A stretch of DNA of 64,000 bases from contig OZ012693.1 of NCBI GenBank assembly GCA_963942565.1, positions 8,076,780 through 8,140,779 on the forward strand, read 5' to 3'. The notes under the pieces are model-generated. The model searched no databases. It was not told the DNA's origin and saw only the letters and a list, made by a program, of their open reading frames with translations. Below, piece by piece: positions 10,490 to 64,000 of this stretch; positions within the stretch are counted from its first letter, which is position 1, and each line of letters starts with the position of its first letter. Both the position numbers and the translations under genes were made by a program. The DNA is from Maea johnstoni (lineage: Eukaryota; Annelida; Polychaeta; Spionida; Magelonidae).

Positions 10490-12726
10490 TTAAGGTGGCC
10501 GTAAACGTTTCGTCCTCAGGGAAGCCTGTTTTGAGATATATGTATTATGTTAATGAACCGGGTCTTACCCTCCTTATGAAAAAAAACCCATAGCTCTACT
10601 CCAATCCTAAGTTCATAATTTGTGAAAAATTTGGATTTGACAGGTATGAATAGACAGAGAGGGCAGAGAGCATGCTGCAGTGTTATGGTCATGTGACCCC
10701 AGTTAGCTGATAAGCCCCTCCCACCTCCTTATCAAAGCTACAGGAAATGGATGTGTATTTGGATTGGTAACTGATTAGAGATGGCATTTAAGGTCAGCCA
10801 GTCTTTTCTTTGTATGCATGTGTTGGTTAGAAAGGATGTCTGTTGGGTAAGATGGGCCACTTTAGCACCACAGACAATGATGTTTTAATCAATTCAAAAA
10901 TAGTGTATTAGGGATTAGTCTTGGGAGGATGTTGGGTCAATCCGTCTCATACCTTCAGCTGGAACAGACACTCTATGCTCTATGGATAACTAACAATACT
11001 TTAGTATTTATCAACTTGGTTTCATTTTCAAACACATGTTTTTCTCAAACAATAATACAGCAATCATGATATAGTTACCCAAAGTACAATTACACCCATA
11101 TAATTCAGCTATTAACTAATTAAAGCCTGGATTGTATTTTTCACAACAATTGTTGTCAATTCAGTTGGAGACAAAAAGGAGATTGAAATTGCAGGTGAAT
11201 AATTGGGTTTATTGATTGATTATCACTGTGGCCTGACTGGCCTCAGCTCTGAGGAAATAGATACAGGTATGTGTGGTGTCATAATCCCCTCAGGACTCCC
11301 CATTCTAGAACAATGAGTGTGGTGTCACTCATAATCCCCTCAAGGATTATGGGAGTCAGGAACCAATGTCTAAAAATAAGATTTGCTATGGGTAGTAGAA
11401 TGCAACCTTCACTTCCTCTAAGCGTTTCAAGCAGTGTAGTAGTTAATGTGGACAGTCTACTCATATGGGATTCACTAGACAAAGGAATTCTGTGTCAGAC
11501 CTCAGGGAAAGTTGCCATTTCTGCTGCAAAATATGTATGGATTACTCATTCTGGATTATGTAACTTGGATCACTGGAGTGGAGATACAGCAATAGAGGTT
11601 TGTGAAATTATCTTTCTTTCAAGGCTCAGAATCTAAAAGCCACCTTGTCAGAAAGCTATGCTTTGGAAGTTTGGATAGCTTCAGAATTGGCCCTGCAACA
11701 TGTTTGTCTTAGATAAATGAAGCTAAAAAACCCATATAGAGCATTACAAGCTTTTATTTGCCAAATCAATATACTTGCAGTCAAAGAGTCTGCCAGCAAA
11801 ACACACTAGATAGCTGAAAATTGATTTTGATGGCAAAGTTCTTTGAATTATTAAGAATTCAAGAGCTATAATACATATACATTAGCATGCAAACAAGATG
11901 CCATTCTACTAAGTAGGCGGGGCTTGGGTGATGTCATATGCCCATATATGGAATCCAGTTGACAGGGATGTTAGGCAGGTTGCAGAAATGTACTCATTTA
12001 TACTTTTTTTTGAGGTAATTGAGAAGAAAAAATGTTGACAGTTGTGAAATACAATGGAAGGTTACTTTATCTTTCCACTTGGACAAAAATAAATACATTA
12101 AAGTAGTAGCAAAAAGTTGCACAGTAACTTTAACTGTGAAATACACAAAACTGCCATTTTCTCAGCTTAGTTTTCTATAGTTTTACTCTCACGGCTGACG
12201 TGAATTTAGACACAAATCTTAATCAATTAGCTTCAAACTTTGTATATAGATTCTAAAACATGTTCTCTACAAATCTAGACGGGGATATTGCAATATCTTA
12301 TCTGGTTAATTTTTTATAGTGAGTCAAAAATCAAGAAACCAAAAAAGCATTTTTTTCCTAAAATGTTGTTAGATAAATGGCCATAAAAAAAGTTAGGGGC
12401 CATATTTTACAAAACCCTTGTCTAGTTTTGAAGAGACAAAGGTTTTTTTCAATGTTTTAAAAAATCAGGTTATTATCTTAGATCCTGCTCTTAGATTTGC
12501 GTCAGCCGCGACATATGTACTGAAAATTGATTAGTCAAAGTTTTGACCCCAATTTCTTTAAAATATTTGGAGCACATACAACCTATTCATATCCTATGTA
12601 TTCCTTAGAATCTCAGCTTTCTAAAAATATATAGTTTGCTAGGGGTTTAGTGTACAAATAATGAGAAATCAGCCATTATTTGAGGGAAAGTCTGCTCTCC
12701 ACGGGAAACGTTTACAGCCACCTTAA
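10490..12726. mobile_element. 2.2 kb TTAA-flanked DNA transposon, Kolobok-like, non-autonomous
   Basis: TTAA at 10490-10493 and 12723-12726 flank inverted termini GGTGGCCGTAAACGTTTC (left) and, inverted, GGTGGCTGTAAACGTTTC (right), with one mismatch in 18. TTAA targets with purine-starting (GG) termini fit Kolobok better than piggyBac, whose ends start with CC. An internal inverted pair, GGCTGACG near 12193 and CGTCAGCC near 12500, is also seen. No transposase-like protein was recognised. A 121-codon frame at 11271-11636 has no known domain. Confidence 0.6.
11247..11266 (+). CDS. Candidate 20 nt micro-exon of the small unrecognised gene
   Basis: The acceptor GACTGGCCTCAG and donor GTATGTG enclose 20 nt that join exon 8404-8450 to 14006-14151 in frame (adding SSEEIDTG). 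It lies inside the 10490-12726 transposon, so it would be an exonised piece of the element or a chance match. Skipping it puts a stop in the next exon after three codons. Confidence 0.25.
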
Positions 12727-12987
12727 ACTAGGTTTCTAGTCCCTAAAAGTTGAATTCTGTGCTGACCAAGCAGTGTGTAGTACCAGGTGTAGTACCGTGT
12801 ATGGTAGATAGATGGCACCACCTATTCCTCCTATCTCAAGAGATTTAAGATGTCATACTCAAACTAAGTCCTCTATTAATCCCCCATGGTGAGATATATG
12901 TAAACTAAATTGACCACCATGGCCCCTAGACTATTTGGTGCCTGTTAACAGAAAAAAGCTGGACAGAAAAATACATATGACCGCAGT
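12727..12987. other. Spacer, nothing recognised
   Basis: No gene or repeat was identified. Confidence 0.4.
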
Positions 12988-13294
12988 GTCTTAGCCAGGA
13001 TTTAGAAACTGGGTGCCTAAAATTGGCAGTTGTAAAATTTTTGGGTGTCCATATTTTTAAGGGGGACCACAATATACTCAGATTTTAACCATAAACATGT
13101 ATAAATTCATCCAAAATAAGGCATGATATCATTAATTAATGTCATGGGAATTATAAGTAGATGAAAAAATTCAATTATAAGCTTGAGATTGAGATTTTTA
13201 GAAATTCCACACAAAAATATTTGGGTGTCTTGAGGAGTGGTTTTTAAGGGTTTGGGTGTCGAAAAAGGCACCCAGACACCCTGCTGGCTAAGAC
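12988..13294. mobile_element. MITE, GTCTTAGCCAG family, copy 1
   Basis: Begins GTCTTAGCCAGGATTT and ends CTGCTGGCTAAGAC, an inverted terminus of about 14 bp. It carries internal TTTGGGTGTC words, also inverted. Related copies lie at 14213-14512 and 41682-41978. Confidence 0.65.
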
Positions 13295-13720
13295 CATGTA
13301 TGACCGCCTAGAAATCTAGGCTATATTACACCCTATTGACTACAATACTTGTTTAATGCATTGCATTATCTGCAGTACATCCTGTCTGTGTTATGTGATT
13401 AGTGTATATAGTAAATTGAACCCCTGATTATTGCCAATTGATCCCATGCTACACATGCACCCTTTGTATAGTTGAGTAGTTGTAAATGAGTGGCAATTCT
13501 TACTGTTTAGGAGTGCTGTTGTCTTAAGAGATATGTGTAGAATGTTTTGCAAGCTATTTCTAAGCTAGATGTGAGGGTTATCTTCCTTGTATAGATAACC
13601 CATATAGGGGCCAAGTTATTAGAACAATAAGAAGACCATTGGGGCCAACTTAATAAATCAATCTAAGGTACTTTGATAACATAACTTACCTTAAGCTTTG
13701 CTTTGACAAAACCTATAACC
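13295..13720. other. Spacer, nothing recognised
   Basis: Nothing recognised. Confidence 0.4.
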
Positions 13721-13721
13721 T

Positions 13722-13934
13722 TAGGCCAAAAAAAAAATTGTTTGTTTCCTGTAACTGTCTGAAAAGGGTAGGTTGGTCGGTAAAAATATTTTTTGGTCAA
13801 AAATGTGTGTTATATGCATGTTTTACATTGATTGGGAGTAGGGAGGGCGGAAAAAACTTTAGGGTAGGGACTTTTTTGAATAAAAACTTGTTAGGGTAGG
13901 GTTACAGGAAACAAACAACTTTTTGTTAGGCCTT
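13722..13934. mobile_element. PIF/Harbinger-like MITE, GGCCTAAAA family, intact copy
   Basis: The ends are GGCCAAAAAAAAAATTGTTTG and, inverted, GGCCTAACAAAAAGTTGTTTG, flanked by TTA on both sides. A 3 bp TTA duplication with GG-starting ends fits PIF/Harbinger. Other copies lie at 49276-49500, at 14755-14893 (truncated) and at 1-296 (interrupted). Confidence 0.6.
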
Positions 13935-14005
13935 AGCTTTGAAATAGAATAGTGTCTAGGTAGCAAAGATCTCTTTTGAATTGGTTATAAGTTATTAGTG
14001 CACAG

Positions 14006-14151
14006 GTATGCCTAGAGGAGATCTAGGTTTGAGTGGATTAATTACAGAGATTGACCCACAAATATCAATCACCGAATACGCAACCATCAGATCTCGCTTA
14101 ACAGCCTCGTCACAACTCCTAGCCCAGGTGATAACGAGAACCACTAAAGAG
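14006..14151 (+). CDS. Candidate third exon of the small unrecognised gene
   Basis: Acceptor GTGCACAG and donor GTACGT enclose 146 nt. In the frame set by the two upstream candidates it encodes GMPRGDLGLSGLITEID, then an amphipathic segment ending TTKE with phase 0. The codon choice looks coding and the frame is open. The helical, coiled-coil-like tail suggests a small structural protein, but no family was recognised. A possible terminal exon is TTTTTAG at 16180 followed by 12 codons to a TGA (16181-16216), with AATAAA near 16295. Joining to the acceptor at 18652 would instead stop after six codons. Confidence 0.4.
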
Positions 14152-14212
14152 GTACGTTTTGCACATGTGCATGAGCAAGTTCCTCTCTAATGTAAACAAA
14201 TATGAGAGCCAT

Positions 14213-14512
14213 GGTCTTAGCCAGGATTTGGAAACAGGTTGTCCAAACAAAGGTTTCATAGACTTTTGGGTGTCCAAAGTTTGGTACAAAGTTCACACTA
14301 CTAAATAAATGAAATAAACCATATATATATACAGATTTTGCTTTTTAGGCCAGTAACTGCTTTGTTTGTATTGTAGGAGTGAAACTACATGCACTATCTT
14401 CTAAAATTGTCACCATCAGCAAATCCTGACCTACACTTTTGGGTGTCCAAACTGTCAAAAAACAGTGTTCTGGGTGTCCAAATGGCACGCTGGATGCATA
14501 GGAGGCTAAGCC
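14213..14512. mobile_element. MITE, GTCTTAGCCAG family, copy 2 (diverged)
   Basis: Starts GGTCTTAGCCAGGATTTGG and keeps the TTTGGGTGTCC words. The right end is degraded (GGAGGCTAAGCC). Confidence 0.55.
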
Positions 14513-14726
14513 TCTGATGAGAGCCCTGATTTGTCTGTCTCCTATTGATATCAAACTGAGGGAAGATTAGGTGTGCTCAGGGCTTTACTATGGGCCCTAC
14601 ACTAATTGCTCTGTGGCGACCTTACCACTTTCAGGTAGGAGTAGATTTGGCTCCTAGGATTTAGAATTTATGAGCAAATAAATCCCTGTGCATGCAGTGC
14701 TGCAGTAACAGTGTAAGCTCACCACC

Positions 14727-14746
14727 CCCCCCCCCCCCCCCCCCCT
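14727..14746 (+). repeat. Poly-C tract
   Basis: About twenty C in a row directly before the truncated Harbinger-like MITE; its length is likely unstable. Confidence 0.8.
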
Positions 14747-14754
14747 CATTATTT

Positions 14755-14893
14755 TTTTGGTCCAAAATGTGTTTTATGCATGTTTTACGATGATTGGGAG
14801 TTGGAAGGGCAGAAAAAAAATTAGGGTAGGGATTTTTTTGAATAAAAACTTGTTAGGGTAGGGTTACAAGAAACAAACAACTTTTTTTAGGCC
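14755..14893. mobile_element. Harbinger-like MITE, left-truncated copy
   Basis: Shares GATTGGGAGTTGG, TTAGGGTAGGGTTACA and AAACAACTTTTTTTAGGCC with the 13722 copy but lacks the left terminus, which is replaced by poly-C. Confidence 0.6.
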
Positions 14894-15840
14894 TAAAATA
14901 AGGGGAGATAGAAATTGATAAAGGAAAAAACACATTCTCAAAGTGATCTAGTTGATAATTGATATGTCCATTTGCATACTTGGCTCCTATAATTTACCAT
15001 CTGGGTGCAAAATCACATGTTCCAGGGGCAAATGCCCCGAAATGACCATTTCAAGTCAATCCCAGAATTAGGCAGCTACAGTGCTGAATATTTAGAGTCA
15101 CTTAGTCAGGATTGTGAAGCAGCCAGTCTGTCAGACTGGCAAGAAAAGAAATTGAAAATACACCTCTGCTTTGTCGCTTTGACCTTCAACCTATCCAAAC
15201 ATATTAGTCTGACATTCTACAGCCTTTATTTCAAAGATAGCAGTACAGCAAAAGCTGTTTACATTGGGCAAGTTTCAACAATAGAAGGGTGTCAAGGGAT
15301 TTTATCAATTGTTGGATACATGATTAGGTCAAATTATATTGATTGGCTGAAGAAAGAAGATATCTATCTTTCTCAACAAATTGAAATATAGGATTGTCCA
15401 AATTTTGGAGTCCTGGAGCAGTTTTGATGGGTGTCAGTGACCATCATTTTGAATATTTTCACAAGCTGATCAACTCTACCATAACAGCCTTCATAGCAGT
15501 GATAAAAATCTAGATCAATCAATAAATGATATCAATAAATGGAGTTTACACTTTTTTGAAATACCACTTGTATTTGAAAAGTTAGGTGAAACATCCAATA
15601 GACACATTTGGTTATGCTTCCCAAAGTTAAAGAATGATTAAAAGTTTTGTCTTGTTACTTTTGGGGGGAGGGGGCTCTGTCACAGGCTGGTGTGACAATT
15701 TGCAACAGTTGAACACCCCTGAAATATAGAATCATGGTTACAAATCTGACAAATTGCTTATTACTACTTTAACAAAATGTGTATGTCAAAATCGTAGTCA
15801 GTTTTGGCTGATTATATCATAAATTGTTCTCAGTTATGCC
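14894..15840. other. Spacer, no recognised gene
   Basis: A 128-codon plus-strand frame (15005-15391) has fairly balanced composition but no recognisable domain and no convincing splice or promoter context. Confidence 0.35.
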
Positions 15841-16053
15841 TTAACCCTTAAGCTGCTGGTGGCTTATTTGGTCAATACAAGATAATGTGAAAAAAGCTGA
15901 AAAAATGACTAAAACCCTGGCAAATGGGTACTCATATGTTATTCCTCAATGAGAGCTTTCCAATGAATACCAACATGACAGGGTTTAGATGATTTTCAAA
16001 TCTTTTTGAGTTCTTATGCCTTTAACAAAAATAGTCTCAGTATCGAAAGGGTA
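15841..16053 (+). mobile_element. piggyBac-like MITE family A
   Basis: TTAACCCTTAAGCTGCTGG to GAAAGGGTAA. Internal words shared by the family are AAACCCTGGCA, TGGGTACTCAT, TGAATACCAACATGACAGGG and a closing AAGGGTTAA. TTAA flanks and CCC-starting ends are typical of piggyBac. Confidence 0.65.
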
Positions 16054-16359
16054 AAATAGCCCTGTCAGTTCCTCATTTCTAAATTACACAATTCAAACCT
16101 ATGAAAAGAAAAACATTTTTGATTATCATTATTATAAGTTATAAACCCATTTATGCCACAGGTCTGACTTTTATTTTTAGGAAATATTTGACAGAGAAAT
16201 ATTATTCATAAACTGAGATACAACCCAACCTCTAATATTTATGTAAATTTATGCTTCATTCCAAACGTATCATGAGTGCAGGCCACGCTTGTCAAATAAA
16301 TCTGAAGGCCTGAGAGGGTCAACCTATTTCTTACTCTCATTGTCGCCCAGTATCGCTAA

Positions 16360-17080
16360 GGGCTGTCATTGACATCCATTTTTTTTTTATTCGATCATTG
16401 ACATTTTATTTTTCGATTCCGATTATTTCGATTCAATTTTGAAGAACTGCACCAGGCCTCGACGCTAACTCAAAATGATACTGGCCCTGTAGGACCAGTA
16501 ACACCTAGCATCTACTGGTCCTGCAAATTTTTTTACTGGTCCTACATTTTTTCTTTAACATAACAAGAAAGAACATTGGATAAAATTCACCACAACATTT
16601 ATCTTTATAAATTTTAACTTCATTTATTTCAAAAACATTTGGGGACATTCTCGGGGGGAAACTTTTTAACAAGAATGTCTCCAAATGTTTACTGGGCCTG
16701 TAGGACCAGTTGAAGTCTTTTTTTACTGGCCCGAAACTGTTTTGGGGAATTTTTACTGGCCTGGGGCCATAGGTTCACCCTCAGCGTCGAGCCCTGTGCA
16801 CTTATAGAATATTTTCACATGTTCCACACTACTTCTGTGTCTAGGATCCTGAGATTCTCACAATGCAAAGACAATGAAGTTTTTCTCAACACTTTTTGTT
16901 TGAATACTTGAGCTTCTCCTTAAAATTCTTATTAGAGTTGGCTAGAAATGGCAAAAAATGGTGTAAAAGGCTGAAAAAATGTGTTTCGATTAATTGACAT
17001 AACAATTGACATAATATTTTTTTCAATCAATTGAAAAAAATAATTTCGATCGATCGATACTTGTCACATCAAGGACAGTC
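16360..17080. repeat. Nested repeat: ACTGGTCC element inside a TTCGATT element
   Basis: 16455-16797 begins GCCTCGACGCTAAC and ends TCAGCGTCGAGCCC, an inverted end, and contains repeated TTTTTACTGGTCCTAC and CTGTAGGACCAGT words. It splits an outer repeat rich in TTCGATT / AATCGAAA (16380-16450 and about 16980-17060, CGATCGATCGAT). Confidence 0.5.
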
Positions 17081-18235
17081 CTAGTATCGCTCATGATAAA
17101 TCTCATTTGTTTTAACTGAACATAATTTATCAGAATATTTGATCTGTATTATAACGGAGTGAGAATGATATTGACCCAGTTAGATGAGAGTGGTATCAAA
17201 TAACTAGCCCTCTGGTCTGATCTTTAGAACTGGCATGAATAATTCCAAATGAATCATATTGTCATTGGACAATGGATTTGCAAATCATGTAATTTCTACC
17301 AGTTTTTAGGAACTTAATTGAAATCACCTACTTGGATAGCCTGGCCACAAGACTCTATTATGATTTTACTTTATTATATATATAGAAGCCTGCACCTATA
17401 CTAGATTAAGGGACCTGTGGCCTACTGTTGGCCATTTAGTTCACACAATTGCCACACGAGGGAGATTAGTGTCAATATTAATATTTCCAACTGAGCTCCT
17501 AGTATACCGCAGTGCCATCTATCCACAATGGAAGACATTTAGATATGGCCTGGGAGGCAGGCTACTACTTGGATAGTGTACATGATAAGATGGAAATTAG
17601 GATCTGTGCTGTAGCTAAGGTTGAAACAAGGGTTTGTTTGGTCATTCTCTGCTGACTGTGTGCGTAATTCAGGGGCTTCACCAGCAGGGTATCTGGGCAG
17701 CATTTTGACACCCAAACATCATGACAATCAATTGTGAACTAAATGCTGGTTGATTTTCAAGGAAAGAAAGAAACATCCCTTACCCACATATCTTTTTAGC
17801 TTGGTTCAACCCAAAACAAAAAAACAAACTTTTCTTTTAAACATAATAGGGATTGATACCAGTGTGTAGTCTTGGCATGAATTCCAACTAGCGATAGGTA
17901 CAGGTTCTCAATACGATACCAAATACCAGTATGGAATGGGAAAAATTATTGTTTCATATCTATATCATATCATATCATAAAGATTTTAAAGGTGCAAAAT
18001 GCCATTATCGAATGGGAAAAATTATATAAATATCAATATCATATTGTATTGTGAAGATTTTAATGGTGCCAATCCCTAATTCCAACTTCAGGAACTGAAT
18101 TGACACTTGTCACTGTATGGTAGATTGTGTAATAATAAATCGTAGAGATTGAATGAGGATATATACCCATACTTTCCAGGAAAATAGTTATGGGTTGATG
18201 ATATACAATTATTCTGTGTACTTACTCTTCACTAA
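17081..18235. other. Region upstream of PIK3C2, nothing recognised
   Basis: Mostly unique AT-rich DNA with a short two-copy repeat (GAATGGGAAAAATTAT at about 17935 and 18012). No core promoter could be assigned. Confidence 0.35.
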
Positions 18236-18237
18236 TA

Positions 18238-18647
<410 letters not shown>

Positions 18648-18651
<4 letters not shown>

Positions 18652-18771
18652 AGAGGAAGTGACCTAGTGTCATGATAGAGAGATAGAAGGCGGAAGAGAG
18701 AGCGAGTGAGAGAGACAGAGACAATCTCCATATATGTGATATGATATGATAATAGCCTCGTCATCATCATC
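18648..18771 (+). promoter_or_regulatory. Probable PIK3C2 5' untranslated exon start
   Basis: TTGTTTTGCAG is a good acceptor, followed by GTCACAGAGG and a purine-rich GAGAGA leader into the ATG at 18772. It contains a short upstream frame, ATGATAGAGAGATAG (four codons and a stop), which may damp translation. The transcription start itself was not found. Confidence 0.45.

Positions 18772-64000
<45,229 letters not shown>

Noticed and set aside
11271-11636. 121-codon frame inside the Kolobok-like element
   Set aside because: No transposase motif visible and overlapped by an antisense frame; probably chance.
15005-15391. 128-codon plus-strand frame
   Set aside because: Composition is acceptable, but there is no family match, promoter or splice context; not supportable as a gene.

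Overview
The window is AT-rich, intron-rich animal DNA crowded with short non-autonomous DNA transposons, tRNA-derived SINEs, microsatellites and minisatellites. Spliced genes with GT-AG introns, dense MITE families and a RING-NHL gene point to an invertebrate, most likely a marine one (echinoderm, lancelet or mollusc type). The sequence alone does not let me name a species.

Layout. 1-8340 is intergenic and made mostly of nested repeats: SINEs, a 2 kb element carrying twelve copies of one 14-base motif, a multi-level palindrome, and one monomer-plus-tail repeat. 8404-14151 holds three phase-compatible candidate exons of a small unrecognised plus-strand gene, the middle one inside a 2.2 kb TTAA-flanked transposon. 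18772 to beyond 63528 is one large plus-strand gene for a class II phosphoinositide 3-kinase (PIK3C2). I can place 23 coding exons (about 1,522 codons). They cover a disordered N-terminus with endocytic-adaptor motifs, the Ras-binding domain, the C2 domain, the helical (PIK) domain and the kinase core through the catalytic and activation loops. The end of the kinase domain and the expected PX and C-terminal C2 domains lie past the right edge. All exon junctions join in phase. A second gene, an intronless RING-NHL protein with a predicted C-terminal membrane anchor, lies antisense inside the 9.6 kb intron between PIK3C2 exons 17 and 18 (52212-53795, minus).

The most unusual signal is a pattern within PIK3C2. 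At six or seven separate places a short tandem duplication spans an exon-intron junction, so that extra copies of a splice acceptor or donor lie beside the true one: exon 4 (120 bp, five copies), exon 5 donor (83 bp, four copies), exon 12 (about 117 bp, four copies), exon 13, exon 21, exon 22 donor, exon 23, and perhaps the 5' UTR acceptor. The exon 4 array stays open in frame and could add 40-residue units. Most of the others would lead to early stops if used.

Repeats in the introns include two TTAA-flanked piggyBac-like MITE families (A, CCCTTATGCTGCTGG; B, CCCATTCATGC), Harbinger-like and Tc1/mariner-like MITEs, several elements ending in GCAAGTG motifs, tandem arrays with periods of 46, about 112, about 160 and about 203 bp, and long AT tracts next to two acceptors. 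I recognised no reverse transcriptase, integrase, capsid or envelope remnant, no CRISPR array, and no rRNA gene or intact tRNA gene.
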